Of a DNA stretch of 36,314 bases, positions 15,514-23,089 are shown piece after piece. The stretch's first letter is position 1. The number at the start of each line of letters is the position of its first letter. Source of the DNA: Betaproteobacteria bacterium (GTDB lineage: Bacteria; Pseudomonadota; Gammaproteobacteria; Burkholderiales; Usitatibacteraceae); contig JANYHZ010000108.1 of assembly GCA_025362135.1 (NCBI GenBank), positions 1 to 36,314 of the forward strand, written 5' to 3'. The notes under the pieces were generated by a model. It was not told the DNA's origin, made no database searches, and saw only the letters and a list, made by a program, of their open reading frames with translations. Both the position numbers and the translations under genes were made by a program.

Positions 15514-16815
15514 TTACTTCGCCGCGCTCGCCAGTTCAGCCGCTTTCGCGTAGTTGGCTTTTACTTTTTGCGCCCACTCTTCTTCAACCCTGGTTTTTTG
15601 CGCTGTCGCTGCCGCGTCTTTTTTGTCCGCTTTGAACAGTGCGAGCAGGGTTTTGTCTTTCGTTTGTGCGTCCGTGACGGGTGAAGTGAAGGCGAGCTTA
15701 CGGGCTTCCTCCAGTTGCGCGCTCGCTTTGCCGCCGAGGCGTTTTTCGGCATCGTGAATTGCCTTTGTCGCAGCGGCCAATTCTTTGTGGCGGAACGTGA
15801 TGATCTGATCGAACATCGACGAGACCACGTAGTAGCGCGATTCCGACAAATCCGAATCAAAATTCACCTTGGCCCTGATGGTCCCGCTGAACGGGTTCGG
15901 GTAACCGGCCGGTGCCTTCGCGTACATCGACGGCAGCACGGGCAGTCGACTGATCTTCTTGTCGAGCAACAGGGCCTGGCCGTCGTCGGAGAGCGTGTAC
16001 TGGATGAAGCGCTTTCCAGCGTCGGCATTTTTCGCACCATTGATGAGTGCAATATTGGCAGGAACGATGGCTGTCATGCTGGGATAAACGAATTCGACGG
16101 GGAAGCCGGAATTTTTCGGTGCCAACCCGAAGAAATCAACCACCAGACCCACGCCAAACTGTCCGTTGGAGACACCATCCGGTACGCCGAAACTGCGATC
16201 CGTGATCGCGGCACAATTGCCCGCGATGCGGAGCATCTGGTTCCAGCCTTTGTCCCAGCCTTCGCCCTGCAGAATGGTTTCAAGCGTCAAATGGGTGGTG
16301 CCAGAGCGCGAAGGCGAGGAAATCGCGACGTGGCCGAAATAGACCGGTGCCATCAGGTCGGCCCATTCTTTCGGGTCGGGCAGTTTGTTGGCCTTGGTGT
16401 AACGGGTGTTCCACATGATGCCGTAGCCGGCGAGCGCCTGGCCTTTATAAAAGCCTTCCGGGTCATTGATCGGATAGGTACCCGCTTTATCCGGGATATT
16501 TGGATTGCCGCCGTCAACTTTCTGCAGGAGCTTCGCGGAAGCAAGTACCTCAAACGCGTCCGGTGCGGATGCCCAGAACACTTCCGGTCGGCTTCCGGCG
16601 GTCTGCTCGCGCACATAAGCGATACCGGCGGCGGTATTTTTGTTCAGGATTTCAACCTTATCGCCCGGATATTTGGCTTCATAGGCCTTCTTGTAAGCTT
16701 CCGTGAGCTCCTTGGGGAACGAGGTGATGACGCTGATATTGTCGGCGCGGGAAGGGCCGCTCAATAAGACGAGGGCGGAGGCGAGCATGGCGGCTGTTAA
16801 ATGCCAGAGGGTCAT
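15514..16815 (-). CDS. Extracellular solute-binding protein (family 1, iron/aminoethylphosphonate-like)
   Basis: Periplasmic binding protein of 433 residues from the chosen ATG at 16813-16815, which has AGGAGA 7 bases upstream. An in-frame ATG at 17001 lies inside htpG on the other strand and was rejected. The signal peptide ends near SRA-D. The mature start NISVITSFPKELTEAYKKAYE and later PSRSGTTHLTLETIL resemble iron(III)- and 2-aminoethylphosphonate-type binding proteins. The last 70 or so residues are a Lys/Ala/Glu-rich helical extension not usual in this family. No ATPase or permease gene lies beside it, so its transporter is elsewhere or it acts as a sensor partner. Confidence 0.82.
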   Translation of the reverse strand: MTLWHLTAAMLASALVLLSGPSRADNISVITSFPKELTEAYKKAYEAKYPGDKVEILNKNTAAGIAYVREQTAGSRPEVFWASAPDAFEVLASAKLLQKVDGGNPNIPDKAGTYPINDPEGFYKGQALAGYGIMWNTRYTKANKLPDPKEWADLMAPVYFGHVAISSPSRSGTTHLTLETILQGEGWDKGWNQMLRIAGNCAAITDRSFGVPDGVSNGQFGVGLVVDFFGLAPKNSGFPVEFVYPSMTAIVPANIALINGAKNADAGKRFIQYTLSDDGQALLLDKKISRLPVLPSMYAKAPAGYPNPFSGTIRAKVNFDSDLSESRYYVVSSMFDQIITFRHKELAAATKAIHDAEKRLGGKASAQLEEARKLAFTSPVTDAQTKDKTLLALFKADKKDAAATAQKTRVEEEWAQKVKANYAKAAELASAAK

Positions 16816-16838
16816 CAAATTCTCCTGTTGATTTTTTT

Positions 16839-16869
16839 GTCTGCGACAATTTTGGTCTGCGGCAATTTT
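16839..16869. repeat. Tandem 15-base direct repeat in the SBP-htpG divergent promoter region
   Basis: GTCTGCGACAATTTT (16839-16853) and GTCTGCGGCAATTTT (16855-16869) differ at one base and repeat with a 16-base period. They lie 24 bases upstream of the binding-protein start on the minus strand, just behind the htpG promoter on the plus strand. Candidate regulator sites; no regulator is known. Confidence 0.55.
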
Positions 16870-16873
16870 AGCA

Positions 16874-16902
16874 CTTGAAAAAGTCGCGCCCTGCCCGCAT
16901 TT
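16874..16902 (+). promoter_or_regulatory. Sigma-32 (heat-shock) type promoter of htpG
   Basis: CTTGAAA (16874-16880) equals the full -35 consensus of RpoH promoters. After a 15-base spacer, CGCATTT (16896-16902) matches 6 of 7 positions of the -10 consensus CCCATNT. It is 58 bases before the htpG ATG, as expected for a heat-shock gene. Confidence 0.75.
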
Positions 16903-16959
16903 GCGATGCAAACTTGTTTTAAATACTGACTTAAACATTGATTCACAACGGAGTTTCCC

Positions 16960-18864
16960 ATGACCACTGCCACCGAACAAAAACAAACCCTCTCGTTTCA
17001 AACCGAAGTCAAACAGCTTTTGCAGCTAATGATCCATTCACTGTATTCCAATCGCGAGATTTTCCTGCGCGAGCTGGTATCGAATGCGTCCGATGCGATC
17101 GACAAGCTGCGCTTCATGGCCGTGACCAATTCGGCGCTCAACGAGAGCGATACCGACCTGAAGATTCGCGTCTCGGTCGACAAGGCCGCAGGCACTATCA
17201 CCATCGCTGACAACGGCATCGGTATGTCGCGCGACGAAGTCATCGCCAACATCGGCACGATTGCCAAATCCGGCACCAAGGAATTTTTTGCCAAGCTCAC
17301 CGGCGACCAGCAGAAGGATGCTAGCCTCATCGGGCAGTTCGGCGTGGGCTTCTATTCCGCGTTCATCGTCTCCGACAAAGTCACCCTGGTATCGCGGCTC
17401 GCCAGTGCGCCTCCAAGTGACGGTGTCCGATGGGAAAGCAGCGGCGATGGGGAATTCACGCTCGAGGCTGTCGAAAAAATTTCACGCGGCACCGAGGTCA
17501 CGTTGCATTTGAAAGAGGACGCCAAGGAGTTCCTTGATGACTGGCGCCTTAAATCGATCATCCGTAAATATTCCGATCACATCCAGATGCCCATCGTCAT
17601 GCAGAAGACCGAGTGGGACAAGGATAAGCAAGTGGACGTGCTCAAGGATGAATTCGAGACAATAAATAAGGCCAGTGCGTTATGGACGCGCAGCAAGAGC
17701 GAAATTACCGAGGCCGAATACGAAGAGTTCTACAAACACGTTTCACACGACTGGGAAAAACCACTCGCCTGGACCCACGCAAAGGTAGAGGGCAACCACG
17801 AATACACCGAGCTCTTGTACCTGCCGTCGAAGGCACCGTTCGACATGTTTGATCGCGACGCCAAGCGTGGCGTGAAGCTTTATGTGAAGCGCGTCTTTAT
17901 TATGGATGACGCTGAACATTTGTTGCCGCGCTATCTGCGCTTCGTGAAAGGCGTAGTCGATTCGAACAACCTGCCACTGAATGTGTCGCGCGAAATATTG
18001 CAGGAATCCAAGGATGTGGACGCGATCAAGAATGGCAGTGTGAAGAAGATTATCGGTCTGCTCGAAGACCTGGCCGAAAATCAGAAAGAAAAGTACGCAA
18101 CTTTCTGGAGCGCGTTTGGCCGCGTATTCAAGGAAGGCCTGGGCGAGGATTTCGCCAACAAGGAAAAACTCTCCAAGTTGATCCGCTTTGCATCGACGCA
18201 CAATGCTGACGATGCGCAGACGGTCTCGTTTGCCGATTACGTTTCTCGCATGAAGGAGGGGCAGGTAAAAATTTACTACGTCACCGCCGATAGCTTCGCG
18301 GCGGCAAAGAACAGCCCGCATCTTGAAGTCTTTAAAAAGAAGGGTATCGAAGTTATCTTGTTTACCGAAAGCGTCGACGAGTGGTGGCTAGGGCAGTTTG
18401 AAGAGTTCGACGGGAAAAAATTGCAGTCTGTGGCAAAAGGCGATCTGGATTTGGGCGCGCTGGCGGACGAGGCTGAAAAACAGGCGCAGGAAAAGGTTTC
18501 CGAGGAGTTCAAGCCGCTGGTCGAGAAAATCAAAACGGCGCTGGGCGACAAGGTTAAGGAGGTACGGGTCACGCACCGGCTGACCGATTCGCCTGCCTGT
18601 CTGGTGGTCGATGAGAACGAACTTTCCGGGAACCTCGAACGCATGCTCAAAGCGGCCGGGCAAAAGGTGAATTCTTCACAACCCATTCTGGAAATCAATC
18701 CCGGGCACGCGTTGATCGGCAAGATGAAGCTCACTGACGGTGATTTGTTCACTGAGTGGTCGCAGGTTTTGTTTGATCAGGCGCTGCTAGCCGAGGGTGG
18801 CCAGTTGGAAGATCCGGCATCGTTCGTAAAGCGCATCAACAAGCTGATCGTCGGCAGGGTGTAG
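16960..18864 (+). CDS. htpG: Molecular chaperone HtpG (Hsp90)
   Basis: Cytosolic Hsp90 chaperone, 634 residues (E. coli 624). The N-terminal GHKL ATPase shows E38 and N42 ([15 protein letters not shown]), DNGIGM (84-89) and the lid motif GQFGVGF (125-131). The middle domain has the conserved [11 protein letters not shown] with the catalytic arginine, and the C-terminal dimerisation domain is complete. The ATG is preceded by GGAG, and a heat-shock promoter lies upstream. It is monocistronic or co-transcribed with the cysteine-cluster gene 40 bases downstream. Confidence 0.98.
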   Translation: MTTATEQKQTLSFQTEVKQLLQLMIHSLYSNREIFLRELVSNASDAIDKLRFMAVTNSALNESDTDLKIRVSVDKAAGTITIADNGIGMSRDEVIANIGTIAKSGTKEFFAKLTGDQQKDASLIGQFGVGFYSAFIVSDKVTLVSRLASAPPSDGVRWESSGDGEFTLEAVEKISRGTEVTLHLKEDAKEFLDDWRLKSIIRKYSDHIQMPIVMQKTEWDKDKQVDVLKDEFETINKASALWTRSKSEITEAEYEEFYKHVSHDWEKPLAWTHAKVEGNHEYTELLYLPSKAPFDMFDRDAKRGVKLYVKRVFIMDDAEHLLPRYLRFVKGVVDSNNLPLNVSREILQESKDVDAIKNGSVKKIIGLLEDLAENQKEKYATFWSAFGRVFKEGLGEDFANKEKLSKLIRFASTHNADDAQTVSFADYVSRMKEGQVKIYYVTADSFAAAKNSPHLEVFKKKGIEVILFTESVDEWWLGQFEEFDGKKLQSVAKGDLDLGALADEAEKQAQEKVSEEFKPLVEKIKTALGDKVKEVRVTHRLTDSPACLVVDENELSGNLERMLKAAGQKVNSSQPILEINPGHALIGKMKLTDGDLFTEWSQVLFDQALLAEGGQLEDPASFVKRINKLIVGRV

Positions 18865-18904
18865 TGATCGCGGCTAAAAGCAATTTGCGTTTTCAAGTCT
18901 GGCT

Positions 18905-19582
18905 GTGACAGAAGCGGTATCGGCCGATTTGCAGGCAGTGTTCGAGCAGGAGCGTGCCGCTGCGCGGAGCACGCCTGCGCGCGACGCAGATGCCGTTCGC
19001 GCGCAGGTCGTGCGCATGTATGCACGGCTGCAGCGCGAGCAACTGGCCATCATCGCGTCGTCGAAGCTGGTATTGGCCTGCGAACGCGGCTGCAATTACT
19101 GCTGCCATCAGCGCGTTGAAGTGCGGCCATATGAGGCCTTTGTGATGGCCGACCACATCCACGCCCGGATGACGGCTGAACAGCACGCGGAAGTTAAACT
19201 GAGAATAGCTGCGAACTTGACGCGTATTGCACCACTCGCGCCTTTGCAACACACACAGGCGGGCATCCCCTGCGCTTTGCTGGTCGATGGTGCGTGCAGC
19301 GTTTATGACGCGCGCCCGGCGGCCTGTCGTAAATATTATTCTCTGTCGGTCGATACTTGCCGCACTGCATTTGAGCATCCTGCCGAACCACTTAGCGGTC
19401 CGCTCGAGGACGACGCCCTGCGACTTGTCGGCAATGCCGTTGCGTTGGGTTACGCGCGTGGTGTGGAGGAGTCTGGTCGAGACGCGAATCGTTACGAACT
19501 TCATGCTGCACTCCGCGAGGCGATGGAGAATCCAAAGGCTGCCAAACGGTATCGCAACGCGAAAAAAGCATTTGTCTGGTGA
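18905..19582 (+). CDS. YkgJ-family cysteine cluster protein
   Basis: A 225-residue soluble protein. It carries the CxxxCxxCC cluster CERGCNYCC (C59, C63, C66, C67), followed by C123, C131, C141 (AACRKYY) and C152, the pattern of the YkgJ/CxxCxxCC metal-binding family (zinc or iron-sulfur). GTG at 18905 is the likely start, but the ribosome site is weak and a later start before residue 50 is possible. The function is not established. Confidence 0.85.
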   Translation: MTEAVSADLQAVFEQERAAARSTPARDADAVRAQVVRMYARLQREQLAIIASSKLVLACERGCNYCCHQRVEVRPYEAFVMADHIHARMTAEQHAEVKLRIAANLTRIAPLAPLQHTQAGIPCALLVDGACSVYDARPAACRKYYSLSVDTCRTAFEHPAEPLSGPLEDDALRLVGNAVALGYARGVEESGRDANRYELHAALREAMENPKAAKRYRNAKKAFVW

Positions 19583-19623
19583 CGCAGCGTTGGCAATTTC
19601 GCGACGCATTTTCTGTTGCGCCA

Positions 19624-19639
19624 CGTCACATTTGTGACG
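19624..19639. promoter_or_regulatory. Perfect 16-base palindrome, possible operator
   Basis: CGTCACA-TT-TGTGACG is a perfect inverted repeat in the 190-base gap between the cysteine-cluster gene and the small lipoprotein gene. GTTGCGC occurs on both sides (about 19615 and 19644). It may be a dimeric regulator site or the tip of a hairpin; it has no following T-run, so it is not a classic terminator. Confidence 0.4.
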
Positions 19640-19772
19640 GCCCGTTGCGCGACCGACCTGCCCTGAAATTGCGCCTCGTGGCGCTTGCATCGCAATAAAA
19701 CGAGGAGTAGCCTGATTCAGGGATACATGAATTGTGTCCCATTGTCGTCCGATTTTTTTCATGGGGGATACG

Positions 19773-19967
19773 ATGAAAAAAACGATTCTGCTTTTTAGTT
19801 GCGCCTTTGCACTGAGTGGCTGCGCAACATGGCCGAGCGATCCGGCTTATGTTGAGGTCGTGGACTATCAGAAAATTGGGATAGTGGAGCGATGGGCGCG
19901 TAGCAACAATACGCACGTGATCTGGGTAACGACGCCGATGCGCAAAGTGCCAGCAACCGGCAGTTGA
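19773..19967 (+). CDS. Small lipoprotein of unknown function
   Basis: A 64-residue protein starting at the ATG at 19773, with GGGGGA 5 to 10 bases upstream. The upstream in-frame ATG at 19734 gives a poor N-terminus. It has a type II signal peptide (MKKTILLFSCAFALSGC) with lipobox LSGC, then a 48-residue mature region. The phrase YVEVVDYQKIGIVERWARSNNTHVIWV shows no match I recognise. Its stop codon directly abuts the queG stop on the other strand. Confidence 0.75.
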   Translation: MKKTILLFSCAFALSGCATWPSDPAYVEVVDYQKIGIVERWARSNNTHVIWVTTPMRKVPATGS

Positions 19968-21077
19968 TCACCAGTCTCTGGAAGGCCGATTTGTCAGGTG
20001 CTGTTCCAGCGCCCAAATAGCGTGTTCGCGGATGAGTGCGGACGGATGGTCCTTGCGTCCTTCCAGCGCTGCCAGGATTGATGTGCGGGATTCTTTCGTA
20101 TCTGCATCCGCCAGCGCGTTTCCCAGTGCGACCGCGATATTTCGCAGCCAGCGCTCAAAACCGATGCGGCGTATCGGCGAGCCTTCAAGGCGTTGGTTGA
20201 ATTCTTCTTCACTCCATTGGAATAGTTCGACCAGCGTCACATCATCAAGCCCGTTGCGAACCGCGAAATCGGATTCAACTGTGGCGCTCGCGAACTTGTT
20301 CCATGGGCAGATTAACTGGCAGTCGTCGCAACCATAAATGCGATTGCCCATCAATGCGCGCAATTCCAGCGGAATCGCACCTTTGTGTTCGATGGTGAGA
20401 TAGGAAATGCAGCGCCTTGCATCGAGCTTGTATGGGGCGATGATGGCCCTGGTCGGGCAGATGTCGATGCATTTTGTGCAAGTCCCGCAATGCTCAGTCA
20501 CGGTGCCGTCGATCGGTAGCGGCAAATCGGTGTAGATCTCGCCCAGGAAAAACCACGAACCAGCTTCCCGCGTGAGCAGCAAGGTGTGCTTGCCACGCCA
20601 GCCAAGGCCCGCATTGCGCGCGAGTGCGACTTCCATCACCGGAGCAGAATCGGTGAATACTCGGTGTTTAAATGTGCCGATTTGCGCCGCAATTTTGGTA
20701 GTCAAGGATTGCAGTTTGCTGCGGAGTACTTTGTGGTAATCGCGTCCCAGCGCATAGCGTGAAATAAACGCCGCATCAGGATCCTCCATGGTCTCCCAAC
20801 TATCGCGGGCTGCAGGCGGCTTATAGTTGAGCCTTGCAGAAATCACCCTTATCGTGCCCGGCACCAGTTCCCAGGGTCTCGACCGCGCGGTACCGTGACG
20901 AGCCATATAATCCATGTCACCGTGATAGCCAGAGTCCAACCACTGTTGAAGATAAATTTCCTCGCGAGTGAGCTCCGTGTCGGTAAACCCGATTTCCTGA
21001 AATCCCAACGCGCGACCCCAGATTTTGATGTCTGTGGCGAGCTGTGCGAAGTCGATATTGATGGATTGCACCATCAT
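19968..21077 (-). CDS. queG: Epoxyqueuosine reductase QueG
   Basis: Cobalamin- and iron-sulfur-dependent enzyme that makes queuosine in tRNA from epoxyqueuosine. The 369-residue protein shows the catalytic aspartate region FTDSAPVME (D143), and two 4Fe-4S motifs: CGTCTKCIDICP (C197, C200, C203, C207) and CDDCQLICP (C250, C253, C257) with C223 completing the set. The start is either of two adjacent ATGs; no ribosome site is visible. It is divergent from tsaE, another tRNA modification gene, with 11 bases between the starts. Confidence 0.96.
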   Translation of the reverse strand: MMVQSINIDFAQLATDIKIWGRALGFQEIGFTDTELTREEIYLQQWLDSGYHGDMDYMARHGTARSRPWELVPGTIRVISARLNYKPPAARDSWETMEDPDAAFISRYALGRDYHKVLRSKLQSLTTKIAAQIGTFKHRVFTDSAPVMEVALARNAGLGWRGKHTLLLTREAGSWFFLGEIYTDLPLPIDGTVTEHCGTCTKCIDICPTRAIIAPYKLDARRCISYLTIEHKGAIPLELRALMGNRIYGCDDCQLICPWNKFASATVESDFAVRNGLDDVTLVELFQWSEEEFNQRLEGSPIRRIGFERWLRNIAVALGNALADADTKESRTSILAALEGRKDHPSALIREHAIWALEQHLTNRPSRDW

Positions 21078-21088
21078 TCGAGTTTAGC

Positions 21089-21619
21089 GTGATCAATACA
21101 AGTGTGATGAATTCCGACAATTTGCAGTTGGCGTTGGCCGATGAAGTAGCCACCCTCGCGCTGGGGGCGGTGATCGCGCGTGGGTTGGCGCAGAGTGACT
21201 CGGGAGCGCTGATTTATCTCTCCGGCGACTTGGGCGCTGGCAAGACCACGTTGTGTCGCGGCATCCTCCGTGGTTTGGGCTTTTCGGGACGCGTAAAAAG
21301 CCCGACGTACACCCTTGTTGAACTTTACGTAGTTTCTAGGTTAAACTTGTATCACTTTGATTTTTATCGCTTCGGCGAACCTGAGGAATGGCAAGAAGCC
21401 GGATTTCGCGATCTCTTCCACGAGACGAATATTTGTCTGGTGGAGTGGCCGGAGAAGGCCGGAGAATTGTTGCCTCTGCCAGACCTGAGCATCACGCTGA
21501 AATCGGGGTTGATCGACGGCAGGGAAGCCAATATCGAGGCGACGTCGGCGCGGGGCCAGCGAATGCTATCAGCGCTGGGGCGCAAGGTGACACTCACGCC
21601 CGCCACCTCCATCCGGTGA
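21089..21619 (+). CDS. tsaE: tRNA threonylcarbamoyladenosine synthesis ATPase TsaE
   Basis: P-loop ATPase that works with TsaB and TsaD in t6A synthesis. Walker A GDLGAGKTT (46-54), SPTYTLVE (71-78), HFDFYR (about 87-92) and VEWPEK are family signatures. Start uncertain: GTG at 21089 or ATG at 21107; the latter gives 170 residues, nearer the family length. The stop overlaps the amiC GTG start. Confidence 0.95.
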   Translation: MINTSVMNSDNLQLALADEVATLALGAVIARGLAQSDSGALIYLSGDLGAGKTTLCRGILRGLGFSGRVKSPTYTLVELYVVSRLNLYHFDFYRFGEPEEWQEAGFRDLFHETNICLVEWPEKAGELLPLPDLSITLKSGLIDGREANIEATSARGQRMLSALGRKVTLTPATSIR

Positions 21620-23061
21620 CGGTTGCGCGAGGCGAATCGCCAAATTCGTCGCGCAGAATATTTCTATCGCTGCCCCTGATTCTGTCGCCGTTTTTAGCGC
21701 GCGACGCTGAAGCCGCGACTCGAGTTTCGTCGACACGCGTCTGGCCTGCCAACGAATACACCCGCGTTACGTTCGAGTCGCCGATTGCGTTGAAGGTACA
21801 ACACTTCTTTGTGAAGGACCCGGAGCGGCTCGTCATCGACATCGAAAATGTCGAACTGGGAACGGCCTTGAAGGAGCTTGCCGCCAAGATTGGCACGAAT
21901 GATCCTTACATCCAGTCGGTACGCGTCGGTGTCAATCGCGTCAACGTGATCCGTGTTGTGCTGGACTTGCGCACGGAAGTGAAACCACAGGTATTCGCAG
22001 TACCCCCTGCGGGCGAATTCGGACACCGGTTGATGCTTGATATCTATCCAGCCAAACCTAGCGACCCGATGCTCGCGCTACTCAACGATGATGTCGCTGA
22101 CTTCGGGAAAGGCAGCGGCAATGGCACGGGCGACCAGATCAGTACCGGCGTGCGGGAACCCGTACCAACCGACGCCACAACCTATTCTGCCTCTAGACCG
22201 CGAAAAGACGGTCCTGTACCACCGCCACAGCAAAATAATAAATTGGCGGACTCGACGGCGCCCGCGAAGGATAAAAGCTCCATCGGCGCGGGCGATTCGA
22301 GTGTTGATAACACGGCAAAATGGAATAAACCACAGGCAATTGCAAGTGGTCGAAAACAGCCGAGACCAATTATCGTCGTGGTCGACCCCGGCCATGGCGG
22401 CGAGGATCCGGGTGCAATCGGGCGACGCGGCACGCGCGAAAAAGACATCGTGCTGGTGATCGGCAAATTGCTCAGGGGCAAGCTGCACGACGACGCCAAC
22501 TATCGCATTGCGCTTACCCGGGACGAAGATTTTTTTGTGCCTCTGGAGCAACGTGTCCAGCGCGCCCGGCGTCTGCGGGCTGACCTGTTTGTGAGCCTGC
22601 ACGCAGACGCATTCATTCATCCGCAGGCAAACGGATCCTCTGTGTTTGCGCTATCCGAACGTGGCGCGACATCGACTGCGGCAAAGTGGCTGGCAAATCG
22701 TGAAAATGAAGCCGATCTGATCGGCGGCGTGAATCTGGGCATGAAGGATGGATTTCTCGCGCGAACGCTGCTCGATCTTTCGCAGACGGCGCAAATCAAC
22801 GATAGCCTGAAACTAGGCAAACTCGTGCTCTCAGAGCTGGGTGAATTCAATCGGCTGCACAAGACAAGCGTGGAACAAGCCGGCTTCGCAGTACTCAAGG
22901 CGCCAGACATACCTTCGATTCTCGTCGAGACCGCGTTTATCTCCAATCCGGACGAAGAAAAGAAACTTCGGGACCCCAGGTATCAGGACAAAATTGCGGG
23001 CGCGATTTCAGACGGCATCAGGCGCTATTTCGCGAAGAATCCACCGCTGGCGCGTGCCTAG
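21616..23061 (+). CDS. amiC: N-acetylmuramoyl-L-alanine amidase AmiC
   Basis: Periplasmic zinc amidase that splits septal peptidoglycan during cell division. I chose the GTG at 21616 (overlapping the tsaE stop), giving 481 residues; the longer frame from 21388 runs out of phase through tsaE. The N-terminus has a twin-arginine-like signal (SSRRIFLSLPLIL, RR at 13-14). An AMIN domain follows (about 35-145), then a Pro/Ser/Lys-rich linker (about 150-250), and the Amidase_3 domain with zinc ligands H260, E275, H329 and catalytic E438. No SPOR or LysM domain is present, as in E. coli AmiC. Confidence 0.94.
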   Translation: MTVARGESPNSSRRIFLSLPLILSPFLARDAEAATRVSSTRVWPANEYTRVTFESPIALKVQHFFVKDPERLVIDIENVELGTALKELAAKIGTNDPYIQSVRVGVNRVNVIRVVLDLRTEVKPQVFAVPPAGEFGHRLMLDIYPAKPSDPMLALLNDDVADFGKGSGNGTGDQISTGVREPVPTDATTYSASRPRKDGPVPPPQQNNKLADSTAPAKDKSSIGAGDSSVDNTAKWNKPQAIASGRKQPRPIIVVVDPGHGGEDPGAIGRRGTREKDIVLVIGKLLRGKLHDDANYRIALTRDEDFFVPLEQRVQRARRLRADLFVSLHADAFIHPQANGSSVFALSERGATSTAAKWLANRENEADLIGGVNLGMKDGFLARTLLDLSQTAQINDSLKLGKLVLSELGEFNRLHKTSVEQAGFAVLKAPDIPSILVETAFISNPDEEKKLRDPRYQDKIAGAISDGIRRYFAKNPPLARA

Positions 23062-23089
23062 TTACAAGGGGGCTCAGTCCGCAAAGATT

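Noticed and set aside
16816-17001. Upstream extension of the solute-binding protein gene
   Set aside because: It runs through the htpG promoter and start on the other strand and has no signal peptide; ATG 16813-16815 has AGGAGA.
21388-21615. Upstream extension of amiC inside tsaE
   Set aside because: The residues are out-of-phase translation of tsaE; GTG 21616 gives a signal peptide and overlaps the tsaE stop.
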